A program made the position numbers and the translations under genes. From assembly GCF_000807925.1 (NCBI RefSeq), contig NZ_JRVC01000027.1, forward strand, positions 1 to 57,567: a stretch of 57,567 nt of DNA. Reading direction: 5' to 3'. The notes under the pieces are model-generated. The model was not told the origin of the DNA and ran no database searches. It saw only the letters and a program-made list of their open reading frames with translations. Below, one piece after another: positions 50,106-57,567 of the stretch; position 1 is the stretch's first letter; each line of letters opens with the position of its first letter. The stretch comes from Novosphingobium subterraneum. GTDB taxonomy: Bacteria; Pseudomonadota; Alphaproteobacteria; Sphingomonadales; Sphingomonadaceae.

Positions 50106-51244
50106 TTCAGCAGGTCCCTTCCCACGATCATGCGCATGACTTCGTTGGTGCCTTCGAGGATGCGGTGGACGCGAAGGTCTCGCCAGAACCGCTCGATCGG
50201 GTAATCGCGCAAGTAGCCGTAGCCGCCGAACATCTGCAGCGCGCGGTCGACGATCGACGAGCCGTTGTCGGTCGCCAGCTTCTTGGCCATGGCCGAGAAG
50301 CGCGTCTTGTCGGGTGCGCCGGAGGTCACCTTGGCGGCAGCCATGTAGAGCAGCGCGCGGGCGGATTCGAGGTCGGTCGCCATGTCGGCCAGCACGAACT
50401 GGGTGTTCTGGAATTCGGCGATGGCCTTGCCGAACTGCTTGCGATCCTTGACGTATCCGATTGCCTCATCAAGGCAGCGTTGTGCGCCGCCCAGCGAGCA
50501 GGCCCCGATGTTGAGGCGGCCACCATCCAGCCCGGCCATCGCGAACTTGAAGCCATCGCCTTCGGCGCCGACGCGGTTGGCGACCGGCACGCGCACGTTG
50601 TCGAAGATCACCTGCGCGGTGGGCGAGGCATTCCAGCCGAGCTTGCGTTCGGGCGCACCGAAGCTGACGCCTTCCATGTCCTTGTCGATGACGAGGCAGG
50701 AGATGCCACGGGCGCCATCGTCGCCGGTGCGAACCATGGTGACGTAGATGTCGTTGACGCCGCCACCCGAGATGAACTGCTTGGTGCCGTTGACAATGTA
50801 GTGGTCGCCATCGAGGCGGGCGGTGGTCTTGAGCGCGGCTGCATCCGATCCCGAACCGGGCTCGGTCAGGCAGTAGCTCGCCATCTTGTCCATGGTGACA
50901 AGATCGGGAAGGTAGCGCCCCTTGATCTCTTCACCGCCGAAGGTGTCGATCATCCATGCGGCCATGTTGTGGATCGAGATGAAGGCGCTGGTCGCGGGGC
51001 AGCCATAAGCCATGGCTTCCATGATCAGCGCAGCTTCAAGGCGGCCAAGGCCGATGCCGCCGGATTCCTCGCTGACGTAGATTGCGGCAAAGCCGAGTTC
51101 GGCGGCGGCCTTGATGGTTTCGCGCGGGAAGGTGTGGTCCTCGTCCCATTGCGCGGCGAACGGCGTTATGGCGTCGGCAGTGAAGCGGCGGGCCATGTCC
51201 TGGATGGCAATCTGATCTTCGGTCAGTGAGAACTGGTCGGTCAT
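50102..51244 (-). CDS. Isobutyryl-CoA dehydrogenase (acyl-CoA dehydrogenase)
   Basis: 380 aa. It oxidises isobutyryl-CoA to methacrylyl-CoA with FAD. SYCLTEPGSGSDAAALKTTA, NGTKQFISGGGVNDIYVTMV, and the catalytic Glu in HRILEGTNEVMRMIVGRDLL. The RMI-GRDLLK end is usual for IBDH/short-branched enzymes. The operon (dehydrogenase, hydrolase, hydratase, mmsB) supports valine or isobutyrate catabolism. ATG 51244 is 100 bases downstream of the I78 gene. Confidence 0.92.
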   Translation of the reverse strand: MTDQFSLTEDQIAIQDMARRFTADAITPFAAQWDEDHTFPRETIKAAAELGFAAIYVSEESGGIGLGRLEAALIMEAMAYGCPATSAFISIHNMAAWMIDTFGGEEIKGRYLPDLVTMDKMASYCLTEPGSGSDAAALKTTARLDGDHYIVNGTKQFISGGGVNDIYVTMVRTGDDGARGISCLVIDKDMEGVSFGAPERKLGWNASPTAQVIFDNVRVPVANRVGAEGDGFKFAMAGLDGGRLNIGACSLGGAQRCLDEAIGYVKDRKQFGKAIAEFQNTQFVLADMATDLESARALLYMAAAKVTSGAPDKTRFSAMAKKLATDNGSSIVDRALQMFGGYGYLRDYPIERFWRDLRVHRILEGTNEVMRMIVGRDLLK

Positions 51245-51344
51245 CTTCTTCCCGTCTTACCCTTTTGGCCGTCACGCAGAGTTAACCGCGCCCTTAAATT
51301 TGTCATGGGCGGCGGATATGGCCCACCACCCATGCTGTCCAGAC

Positions 51345-51644
51345 CTATCCGCAGGAAATGCGGACGATCGTGTAGTTGTCGTCGTAGGAGACCGTCAGCC
51401 GGTCGGCGCGGTAGTCCATTGTCACGGCTGAACGCGGCGGCACCCAGCGCAGGGTACGTGCGCCGCTGAGACGCATCAGCTCGGCACCGCTGGCAGCAGT
51501 GGCCTTGTGGCCGATGTGCGACTGGACTGCGTCGGCATTGCAGGTGCCTTCGGGCATGGCGGGAAGGTCCTCCGGTGGCGGCGTGCCTTGCGTGCAGGCC
51601 GAAAGACCGGCCAGAGCAGCGATGGCAATGATAGCAGGCTTCAT
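51345..51644 (-). CDS. I78-family peptidase-inhibitor lipoprotein
   Basis: 99 aa from ATG 51644. The signal peptide IIAIAALAGLSAC has a lipobox Cys near residue 17. The mature part fits the I78 (Aspergillus elastase-inhibitor-like) family: CNADAVQSHIGHKAT, RTLRWVPPRSAVTMDYRADR, LTVSYDDNYTIVRISCG, with the two Cys disulfide-ready. Such proteins inhibit serine proteases or protect the envelope. Eleven bases after a second lipoprotein gene; both sit inside the valine locus. Confidence 0.82.
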   Translation of the reverse strand: MKPAIIAIAALAGLSACTQGTPPPEDLPAMPEGTCNADAVQSHIGHKATAASGAELMRLSGARTLRWVPPRSAVTMDYRADRLTVSYDDNYTIVRISCG

Positions 51645-51655
51645 CACGGCTCTCC

Positions 51656-52141
51656 TCACTTGCAACGGCTGTGGCGACGCGGGCCTTGCGGAGCGTCATC
51701 GCCGAACTCGGTCAAGACCAGCGTCTTGCCGCCGTCCTCCAGCTTGTAACTGGCATCGCGCTGCCACTTCATGCCTTCGCCCTCGTAATCGAACACCGCG
51801 CGCAAGGTATTGCGATCGACATCCTTTACCGAAGCGATCTCTCCAACGGATTCATAGAATTTGACCGACCTCTCGCCGACAGTGATCGCCCCCTTGTCGT
51901 CACCGCGCGCAGGGTTGCAATCCGCCGCGTTGACGCCCCACTTGCCGCGCATTGCGACCGGGAAGACGCCGTCCGCTGCCGGTGCCGATGCCGCGGGCGA
52001 AACCGGTGGAACCATGGCCTCGCTCTCGCTGACTGTGGGCGCGAGGCTGGGCGTGGCCGACGCGCCCGGCTCGGGCGATGGGTCCGAGCAGGCGGCAAGC
52101 GCCAACGGTGCGGCAAGGAGAAGAAGAGCGGATTGCTTCAT
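51656..52141 (-). CDS. Lipoprotein of unknown function
   Basis: 161 aa from ATG 52141. Signal peptide and lipobox (LALAAC, Cys near residue 18), then a Pro/Ser/Ala-rich linker (about 20-60) and a compact domain: FPVAMRGKWGVNAADCNPAR, DDKGAITVGERSVKFYESVG, KWQRDASYKLEDGGKTLVLT. The pattern (small secreted beta domain with RGKWG) is common in sphingomonads. It is just upstream of the I78 inhibitor and 77 bases downstream of mmsA. Confidence 0.7.
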   Translation of the reverse strand: MKQSALLLLAAPLALAACSDPSPEPGASATPSLAPTVSESEAMVPPVSPAASAPAADGVFPVAMRGKWGVNAADCNPARGDDKGAITVGERSVKFYESVGEIASVKDVDRNTLRAVFDYEGEGMKWQRDASYKLEDGGKTLVLTEFGDDAPQGPRRHSRCK

Positions 52142-52218
52142 CGGGAATGCTCCGGTGTGGTTGATGGCATAACCAACGCACACCGAAGCGATCCTTTCCA
52201 TGAGCGGGCCTTTCCGCC

Positions 52219-53715
52219 TCAGCCCATCGTCGGAATGACGAAGGCGTTTCCACCATCGGGCGAGCCATCCGGCCAGCGCTGGGTGATGGTCTTGACCTTG
52301 GTCCAGAACTTCACGCCTTCCATGCCGTGCTGGTTGGTGTCGCCAAAGGCCGAACGCTTCCAGCCGCCGAAGGTGTGGTAGGCAACCGGCACCGGGATCG
52401 GCACGTTGATGCCGACCATGCCGACGTTGACACGGGCGGCAAATTCGCGCGCCGCGTGGCCGTTGCGGGTAAATATGGCGACGCCGTTGCCGTACTGGTG
52501 CTTCGAAGGCAGCGCGAGCGCTTCCTCGAAGTCCTTGGCTCGGACGATCTGCAGGACGGGGCCAAAGATCTCGTTGTGGTAGCTGTCCATGTCGGGCGTG
52601 ACATGGTCGATCAGCGTCGGGCCGACGAAGAAGCCTTCCTCATGACCCTGCAGCGTGAAGCCGCGGCCGTCGACGACCAGTTCGCCACCTTCCTCGATGC
52701 ACTTGCCGATCCAGCCTTCGACCTTTTCCTTGTGCGCCTGGGTCACGACAGGACCGTAGTGCGCTTCGGGATCAGTGGAGACGCCGACGCGCAGGGCCTC
52801 GATCGCGGGGATCAGCTTGGCGCGGAGCTTGTTGGCGGTTTCCTCGCCCACGGGCACCACGACGGGCAGCGCCATGCAGCGCTCGCCAGCCGAACCGAAG
52901 GCCGCGCCGCACAGGTCGTTGACGACCTGATCGAGGTCGGCGTCGGGCATGACGATGCCGTGGTTCTTGGCACCACCCATGGCCTGCACGCGCTTACCAG
53001 CGGCGACGCCACGGTTGTAGACGTAGTGGGCGATGTCCGACGAGCCGACGAAGCTGACCGCGCCGATGGCCGGGTGATCGAGGATCGCGTCGACCATTTC
53101 CTTGTCGCCATGGACGACCTGGCAGATGCCTTCGGGCAGGCCCGCTTCGATGAACAGTTCGGCAAGGCGAACCGGAACCGAGGGGTCACGCTCTGAAGGC
53201 TTGATGATGAAGGCGTTGCCCGTGGCAATGGCGATGGCCGACATCCACAGCGGGATCATGCCGGGGAAGTTGAACGGGGTGATGCCTGCGCCAATGCCGA
53301 TCGGCTGGCGCATCGAATAGACGTCGATGCCGGGCCCGGCACCTTGCGTATATTCGCCCTTGAGAACGTGCGGGATGCCGCAGGCGAATTCGACCACTTC
53401 GAGACCGCGCTGGATATCGCCCTTCGAGTCGGCGATGACCTTGCCGTGCTCGGAGGAGAGCATGTGGGCGAGGCTGTCCATGTTCGCCTCGACCAGTTCC
53501 TTGAAGCGGAACATCACGCGGGCGCGGCGCTGCGGGTTGGTGGCGGCCCAGGCGGGCTGCGCCTTCAGGGCGGCCTGAACGGCGCGCTCGAGCGTTTCGG
53601 CGGTGCCGAGCGCGACTTCGGCCTGCACGCCGCCGTTGTTCGGATCGAAGATCGGGCTCTTGCGGGCGGGCGCGCCGCCGGGGCCGCCGACGATGAAGTG
53701 GTCTACGAGACGCAT
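52219..53715 (-). CDS. mmsA: Methylmalonate-semialdehyde dehydrogenase (CoA-acylating)
   Basis: 498 aa from ATG 53715. It converts methylmalonate semialdehyde to propionyl-CoA. Aldehyde-dehydrogenase blocks: IGAGITPFNFPGMIPLWMSA, NAFIIKPSERDPSVP, VSFVGSSDIAHYVY, AMGGAKNHGIVMPDADLDQV, and the nucleophile Cys in FGSAGERCMALPVVVPVG. KNHGI with His is specific for the CoA-dependent MMSA type. It is the first gene of the valine block and divergent from a LysR regulator. Confidence 0.96.
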   Translation of the reverse strand: MRLVDHFIVGGPGGAPARKSPIFDPNNGGVQAEVALGTAETLERAVQAALKAQPAWAATNPQRRARVMFRFKELVEANMDSLAHMLSSEHGKVIADSKGDIQRGLEVVEFACGIPHVLKGEYTQGAGPGIDVYSMRQPIGIGAGITPFNFPGMIPLWMSAIAIATGNAFIIKPSERDPSVPVRLAELFIEAGLPEGICQVVHGDKEMVDAILDHPAIGAVSFVGSSDIAHYVYNRGVAAGKRVQAMGGAKNHGIVMPDADLDQVVNDLCGAAFGSAGERCMALPVVVPVGEETANKLRAKLIPAIEALRVGVSTDPEAHYGPVVTQAHKEKVEGWIGKCIEEGGELVVDGRGFTLQGHEEGFFVGPTLIDHVTPDMDSYHNEIFGPVLQIVRAKDFEEALALPSKHQYGNGVAIFTRNGHAAREFAARVNVGMVGINVPIPVPVAYHTFGGWKRSAFGDTNQHGMEGVKFWTKVKTITQRWPDGSPDGGNAFVIPTMG

Positions 53716-53795
53716 CAGGAATCCTCTTTCATCAAAACTTGCTGGCGTGATGCGCCGATGACTGATTGCAGGCAACAAGCGATTATGCGAGGTCT

Positions 53796-53813
53796 ACCTG
53801 CAGATTTGCAGGT
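53796..53813. promoter_or_regulatory. 18-bp near-palindrome covering the LysR ribosome-binding site
   Basis: ACCTGCAGATTTGCAGGT is palindromic except at the centre (ACCTGCA-GATT-TGCAGGT). Its right arm includes AGGTGA-type ribosome-binding bases 5 bases before the ATG at 53820. It lies in the mmsA/LysR divergent gap and probably serves as operator for autoregulation. A TTGCAGG half-site also occurs at 53766-53772. Confidence 0.55.
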
Positions 53814-53819
53814 GACCGG

Positions 53820-54716
53820 ATGCAGTCCAGCGACTGGAACGACTTTCAGGCCTTTCTCGCGGTAGCGCGTGCCGGACAGCTCGCGCGGGCGGCGGCAAAC
53901 ATGGGGGTGGACGCCACCACGATCGGGCGGCGATTGCGGCGGCTGGAAACGCGAGTCGGCGCCACGCTGTTCGAGCAGACGCGCGAGGGGCAGGTCCTGA
54001 CCGAGGCGGGCGAGGCTATGCTGGCCGAGGTCGAGGCGATGGACCAGGCCGCCAGTCGCATCGCCGAACACGCCGCCAGTGGCGGGGGCGTTGCCGGAAC
54101 CCTGCGGGTGAGCCTGTCCGAAGGGTTTGGCAGCTGGATTGTCGCTCCTGCCCTGCGCGGCTTTGTCGAGGCTAATCCGCGACTGATGGTGGATCTCGTC
54201 GCCTCGTCCGGATTTCTCAGCCCGTCCAAGCGCGAAGCGGACCTTGCCGTCACGCTGTCACGCCCCCGCGCAGGGCCGGTGATCGCGGGCAAGCTGTCGG
54301 ACTACAGCCTGCGGCTCTATGCCACGCGGGGGTATCTTTCGCAAAAGGGGCTGCCTGAAAAGCCTGCCGAGCTGGCGCAGGGGCACCGGCTGGTCGGCTA
54401 CATTCCCGACCTGCTCTATGCACCGGAGCTGCGCTACCTGGCCGAGATCGAGCCGGACCTGACCGCCAACTTGCGCTCGTCCTCGATCATCGCGCAGCAC
54501 CGCATGATCGCGGCGGGGGCGGGCATCGGCGTGCTGCCGTGCTTCATTGGCGATTCGGACAAGTGGCTGGTGCCGGTGCTGCCCGCCGCCCGCGTGACGC
54601 GATCGTTCTGGCTGGTGACGCACAAGGACACGCACAACCTGGCGCGCGTGCGGGCGTTCAAGGACTGGCTGACCGCGCTGGTGACGCGCGAACGCGGGCG
54701 GTTGCTACCGCGGTAG
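53820..54716 (+). CDS. LysR-family regulator divergent from mmsA
   Basis: 298 aa from ATG 53820, with AGGTGA upstream; an ATG-like start at 53766 would run through the operator. HTH: FLAVARAGQLARAAANMGVD with ATTIGRRLRRLETRVGATLF, EQTREGQVLTEAGE. The effector domain follows to about 290 (GEAMLAEV-, VIAGKLSDYSLRLYATRGYL, IGVLPCFIGD). In Pseudomonas the mms genes are controlled by AraC-type MmsR; here the divergent LysR is the best candidate. Confidence 0.88.
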   Translation: MQSSDWNDFQAFLAVARAGQLARAAANMGVDATTIGRRLRRLETRVGATLFEQTREGQVLTEAGEAMLAEVEAMDQAASRIAEHAASGGGVAGTLRVSLSEGFGSWIVAPALRGFVEANPRLMVDLVASSGFLSPSKREADLAVTLSRPRAGPVIAGKLSDYSLRLYATRGYLSQKGLPEKPAELAQGHRLVGYIPDLLYAPELRYLAEIEPDLTANLRSSSIIAQHRMIAAGAGIGVLPCFIGDSDKWLVPVLPAARVTRSFWLVTHKDTHNLARVRAFKDWLTALVTRERGRLLPR

Positions 54717-54727
54717 TGGTGCGGGCG

Positions 54728-54816
54728 TCCTTCGACAGGCTCAGGACGAGCGGTTCTTTTGCAAAAACGCGCTCATCCTGTCAAAGTAGCCCGCTCATCC
54801 TGAGCTTGTCGAAGGA
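54728..54816. repeat. Inverted dispersed repeat (TCCTTCGAC family), copy B
   Basis: Left arm 54728-54753 (TCCTTCGACAGGCTCAGGAC and six more) and right arm 54791-54816 are the same sequences as at 27162-27236, in the same layout. A third partial arm (GCGCTCATCCTGTCAAAG, 54769-54786) lies between. It is intergenic, after the LysR gene and before the convergent DUF3297 gene. Confidence 0.85.
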
Positions 54817-54829
54817 TGCCGTTGGGGTC

Positions 54830-55129
54830 TCAAACCTTCGCGACGGGCGCGTCTGGCCCAAGGTCTTCGTACCAGGCTTCCACCGGGCCGTTGAGCTTGA
54901 TCGTCAGCGGGTTGCCCTTGCGGTCCATGGTCTTGCCCGCCTGCACGCGCACCCAGCCTTCGGAAATGCAGTATTCCTCGACGTTGTTGCGCACCACGCC
55001 CTTGAAGCGAATGCCGACGCCGCGACGCAGCTTGTCCGCATCGAAATAGGGGCTGCGCGGGTTGATCGCGAGGTGATCCGGCGGCACGTCGCTGCCGGTG
55101 GTTTCGGGCTGGTTGGTTTCGTCGCTCAT
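54830..55129 (-). CDS. DUF3297 family protein
   Basis: 99 aa from ATG 55129. Core: PPDHLAINPRSPYFDADKLR, RGVGIRFKGVVRNNVEEYCI, SEGWVRVQAGKTMDRKGNPL, IKLNGPVEAWYEDLG. This conserved small-protein family of Proteobacteria has no known function; often found near glutathione peroxidase-type genes. No signal peptide. Upstream is the tRNA-Val, divergent. Confidence 0.9.
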   Translation of the reverse strand: MSDETNQPETTGSDVPPDHLAINPRSPYFDADKLRRGVGIRFKGVVRNNVEEYCISEGWVRVQAGKTMDRKGNPLTIKLNGPVEAWYEDLGPDAPVAKV

Positions 55130-55228
55130 GGAGCGCGCAAATATCTTGATTGCCCCACTTGTCAATCGAAGCGGAGCGTCGTAGAGGCCCGCCCCTGTCA
55201 AGCGGTCGAACACCGGCCATGCTCTGAC

Positions 55229-55303
55229 GGGCGCGTAGCTCAGCGGTAGAGCACACCCTTCACACGGGTGGGGTCACAGGTTCAATCCCTGTCGCGCCCA
55301 CCA
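55229..55303 (+). tRNA. tRNA-Val (anticodon CAC)
   Basis: A complete cloverleaf: acceptor GGGCGCG/CGCGCCC, D-arm GCTC-AGCGGTA-GAGC, anticodon arm CACCC-TTCACAC-GGGTG with CAC at positions 34-36 (reads GUG), T-arm ACAGG-TTCAATC-CCTGT, discriminator A and encoded CCA. A terminator follows. Confidence 0.97.
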
Positions 55304-55310
55304 GAAACGG

Positions 55311-55333
55311 CCCGCGAGAGATCGCGGGCTTTT
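55311..55333 (+). terminator. Rho-independent terminator of tRNA-Val
   Basis: Perfect stem CCCGCGA-GAGA-TCGCGGG followed by CTTTT, 8 bases after the tRNA. Confidence 0.8.
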
Positions 55334-55400
55334 CTGTATCTGGCGGAACCTCGCATTGCTCCGGTGGATTGGTCATTCTCCCCCCAACGGAGAAATTTCC

Positions 55401-55652
55401 ATGCAAAACAAGGATGAACGCACGCCACCGCTCGAGCCCAAGAGCGACAACGCGAGCCTCAACAGCGAAGTCCACGCGACCACCAAGATCAATTCGAACG
55501 TGACGCCGGAGGACTATCCCGAGGAAGATCGCAAGATGCAGGCAATCTCATCGCAGGAACCGAGCGAGGGCGTCCGCAAGGACCAGGCACAGGACGCGAC
55601 CCGACAATCACGTTCGAGCGAAGAGCCGAGCGAGGGCGAACGCGATGAATGA
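55401..55652 (+). CDS. Small hydrophilic hypothetical protein
   Basis: 83 aa from ATG 55401, with CGGAGAA upstream. The protein is highly charged and low in hydrophobic residues, hence probably intrinsically disordered. It contains two near-copies of a motif, SSQEPSEGVRKD and SSEEPSEGERDE. A weak GGAAC-N17-GATT pair at 55345-55370 resembles general-stress (EcfG) promoters. Function unknown; a stress-related role is speculative. Confidence 0.6.
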   Translation: MQNKDERTPPLEPKSDNASLNSEVHATTKINSNVTPEDYPEEDRKMQAISSQEPSEGVRKDQAQDATRQSRSSEEPSEGERDE

Positions 55653-55728
55653 GCGGCGTTTGCGCGAAATCAAGGAAAGCCTAATATAAGGCGCCATCAT
55701 GGGCTGGTTCACAAGGAGGACCAGACCC

Positions 55729-55920
55729 ATGTTCAAGACCAATGTTGGCGGGATCGATCGTGTGCTTCGCATCGTGCTCGGTCTCGTGCTGATCGCGCTC
55801 GTCTTTGTCGGGCCGCAGACGCCGCTGGGCTGGATCGGGCTGGTTCCTTTGCTGACGGGGCTGCTGCGCACGTGCCCGCTCTATTCGCTACTTGGCATGA
55901 ATACCTGTCCCCGCACGTAA
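55729..55920 (+). CDS. DUF2892 (YgaP-type) membrane protein
   Basis: 63 aa from ATG 55729, with a strong AAGGAGG site; the frame is open from 55699. NVGGIDRVLRIVLGLVLIAL with VFVGPQTPLGWIGLVPLLTG is two-helix DUF2892, and LLRTCPLYSLLGMNTC carries the family Cys pair. Family members often accompany rhodanese or sulfide-metabolism genes; none is adjacent. Inner-membrane. Confidence 0.88.
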   Translation: MFKTNVGGIDRVLRIVLGLVLIALVFVGPQTPLGWIGLVPLLTGLLRTCPLYSLLGMNTCPRT

Positions 55921-55973
55921 GAGCGCTGAGGGCGGGTTGCGCCCGGGGGCGCGAGGCGGCATAGCGCTGCGCC

Positions 55974-57254
55974 ATGCACGATATCCGCCTGATCCGCGAA
56001 AACCCCGCCGCTTTCGACGCCGCCCTCGCCCGCCGTGGCGTGGAGCCTGCGGCGCAATCCATCCTCGCGCTCGATGCGCGCCGCCGCGAGATCGCGACGC
56101 GGATGCAGGAAGTTCAGGCCCGCCGCAATGAAGCGTCGAAAGCCATCGGCGCAGCCATGGGCAAAGGTGACAAGGATACGGCCGAAGCGCTGAAGGTCGA
56201 GGTTGCCGCGCTCAAGGTTGAACTGCCTGCGCTGGAAGAGGAAGAGCGGACGCTGACGGCGCAGCAGAATGCCGCGCTCGCCGCCTATCCCAATGCCCCT
56301 GCATCCGATGTGCCGGAAGGCGCCGACGAGAGCGAGAATGCCGAATTGCTGCGCTGGGGCACGCCGCGCGAGTTCAGTTTTCCGCCGAAGGAACACGCCG
56401 ACCTTGGCCCGGCGCTCGGCCTTGATTTCGAGACCGGCGCGCTGATCTCGGGGGCGCGCTTCACTTTCCTCAAGGGCGGAATGGCGCGGCTGCATCGGGC
56501 GCTGGCGCAATTCATGCTTGATCGCCAGACCGGCGAGAACGGCTATCTGGAGTGCATTCCGCCGCTGCTGGTCAAGGACGAGGCAGTTTTCGGCACGGGG
56601 CAATTGCCCAAGTTCTCGGAAGACCTGTTCAAGACGACCGACGGTCGCTGGATGATCCCCACCGCCGAGGTCAGCCTGACCAATGCGGTGCAAGGGGAGA
56701 TCCTGAGCGAAGGGCAGCTTCCGCTGCGCATGACTGCGCTGACGCCCTGCTTCCGTTCGGAGGCGGGCGCGGCGGGGCGCGATACGCGCGGGTTCATCCG
56801 CCAGCACCAGTTCGAGAAGGTCGAACTGGTTTCGATCACCCGGCCCGAAGATTCCGAAGCCGAGCATGAGCGCATGACCGGCTGTGCCGAGGGCGTGCTG
56901 CAGGCGCTGGGCCTGCCCTATCGCAAGGTGCTGCTGTGCACCGGGGACATGGGCTTCACCGCCCGGAAGACCTATGACCTCGAAGTGTGGCTGCCGGGCC
57001 AGGGCGCCTATCGCGAGATCTCCTCGTGTTCCAACTGCGGTGACTTCCAGGCGCGGCGCATGAACGCGCGCTATCGCCCGGAAGGCGCGAAAGGCACCGA
57101 GTTCGTTCATACTCTCAATGGTTCGGGCCTTGCCGTGGGCCGTACGCTGGTGGCAGTCTTGGAAAACTACCAGCGGGAGGACGGATCGGTGGATGTGCCT
57201 GAAGTGCTGCACCCCTACATGGGCGGGCTGACCCGCCTCGTGCCGCTGGCGTGA
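55974..57254 (+). CDS. serS: Seryl-tRNA synthetase
   Basis: 426 aa. It charges tRNA-Ser (and tRNA-Sec if present). The N-terminal coiled-coil arm (about 30-105) contacts the tRNA long variable arm. Class II motifs: motif 2 TPCFRSEAGAAGRDTRGFIR with QHQFEKVELV, motif 3 NGSGLAVGRTLVAVLENYQ, and serine-site TAEVSLTN. Typical length. Its stop overlaps the LysM gene start (GTGA). Confidence 0.97.
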   Translation: MHDIRLIRENPAAFDAALARRGVEPAAQSILALDARRREIATRMQEVQARRNEASKAIGAAMGKGDKDTAEALKVEVAALKVELPALEEEERTLTAQQNAALAAYPNAPASDVPEGADESENAELLRWGTPREFSFPPKEHADLGPALGLDFETGALISGARFTFLKGGMARLHRALAQFMLDRQTGENGYLECIPPLLVKDEAVFGTGQLPKFSEDLFKTTDGRWMIPTAEVSLTNAVQGEILSEGQLPLRMTALTPCFRSEAGAAGRDTRGFIRQHQFEKVELVSITRPEDSEAEHERMTGCAEGVLQALGLPYRKVLLCTGDMGFTARKTYDLEVWLPGQGAYREISSCSNCGDFQARRMNARYRPEGAKGTEFVHTLNGSGLAVGRTLVAVLENYQREDGSVDVPEVLHPYMGGLTRLVPLA

Positions 57255-57567
57255 TCCGCGCGCTGGCGGCAGGCCTGGCACTGCTGGCAGCGGCACCGGC
57301 TGTTGCGCAAGGTGCGCGACCGCCGATCGTGGCCTGGACCTATACCGTGCAGGCGGGTGATACCTTCTCGGACATCGCGCGGCGCTGGGGCGTGGACATG
57401 GCAGCGCTGGGCGAGGCGAACGGCATTCCCAGTCCTTACGTCATCCGCATCGGACAGGTGCTGAAGCGGCCAGATCCGAAGGGTGCGCCGAGGCCATCAG
57501 CCAAGCCGGCAACAGCGGTCCCGGCGCAGGCTCCAGCCGGTCAAACCCCGAAGGCCGTGCCCCGCCC
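57251..57567 (+). CDS. LysM-domain exported protein (5' part only)
   Basis: Starts GTG 57251, overlapping the serS stop by four bases, and runs past the window end; 105 codons are visible. A signal peptide (IRALAAGLALLAAAPAVA) precedes a LysM domain, WTYTVQAGDTFSDIARRWGV with MAALGEANGIPSPYVIRIGQ, which binds peptidoglycan. A Pro/Ala-rich linker follows. Proteins with this start next to serS are usually M23 metallopeptidases (NlpD-like), but the catalytic part is outside the window. Confidence 0.82.
   Translation, partial: MIRALAAGLALLAAAPAVAQGARPPIVAWTYTVQAGDTFSDIARRWGVDMAALGEANGIPSPYVIRIGQVLKRPDPKGAPRPSAKPATAVPAQAPAGQTPKAVPR

Noticed and set aside
55345..55370. EcfG general-stress promoter upstream of the 83-aa protein
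   Set aside because: GGAAC is present, but the second box is GATT instead of CGTT; kept only as a remark.

Overview
The window is a chromosomal segment of a high-GC alphaproteobacterium, most likely of the order Sphingomonadales (Novosphingobium/Erythrobacter-like). Support: a circularly permuted two-piece tmRNA with an alphaproteobacterial tag, an EL222-type LOV-HTH protein, LigAB-type protocatechuate dioxygenase, several beta-oxidation clusters for CoA-linked substrates, and GC-rich dispersed palindromes. Only the last gene (LysM protein) is cut by an end of the window. No phage, insertion sequence with transposase, or CRISPR array was seen.

Layout. 1-3.2 kb: palindromic repeats, a hypothetical HTH protein carrying repeat-derived ends, a MarR-like regulator, two hypotheticals and a membrane-tethered LuxR-type HTH protein. 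3.4-5.7 kb: a NarL-type histidine kinase/response regulator pair. 5.8-11.6 kb: a tightly coupled catabolic operon (SDR, acyl-CoA dehydrogenase, family III CoA-transferase, thiolase, second acyl-CoA dehydrogenase) with a divergent LysR regulator. 12.7-13.2 kb: a DUF559 nuclease-like gene inside 76-bp terminal inverted repeats. 13.3-17.2 kb: thioesterase, renalase-like flavoprotein and folE, divergent from an EL222-like LOV-HTH blue-light regulator, then an HWE histidine kinase. 17.8-19 kb: ligAB. 20-27 kb: parC, a PfpI/DJ-1 protein, and an arginine-succinyltransferase set (M20 hydrolase, astA, astB). 27.2-27.7 kb: repeat plus permuted tmRNA. 27.7-36.5 kb: mscL, lemA, two TPM-domain proteins, a NUDIX hydrolase, an SDR, a metallo-beta-lactamase-fold hydrolase, glutathione-dependent formaldehyde dehydrogenase with divergent LysR, and a FucP-like sugar transporter ending in a strong terminator. 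36.6-43.6 kb: a second CoA-catabolic operon (thioesterase, serine hydrolase, hydroxyacyl-CoA dehydrogenase, acyl-CoA ligase, thiolase, HD protein). 44.3-47.1 kb: DUF983 protein, der and a CHAP amidase. 47.1-54.7 kb: a valine/isobutyrate degradation locus (mmsA, two small exported proteins, isobutyryl-CoA dehydrogenase, hydroxyisobutyryl-CoA hydrolase, enoyl-CoA hydratase, small membrane protein, mmsB) with divergent LysR. 54.8-57.6 kb: DUF3297 protein, tRNA-Val, two small proteins, serS and the start of a LysM protein.

How it works together. The organism appears to be a metabolic generalist: three separate blocks convert carboxylic acids or branched chains to acetyl-/propionyl-CoA, each with its own probable LysR regulator or operator, and AST genes feed arginine to glutamate. 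The most intriguing unit is the LOV-HTH/folE/renalase-like neighbourhood. The regulator and folE are divergently arranged around a 17-bp element resembling the known EL222 target site, suggesting a blue-light-controlled pterin/flavoprotein module. A second candidate is the DUF559 cassette, whose terminal inverted repeats supply both its upstream ribosome-binding region and its last codons.
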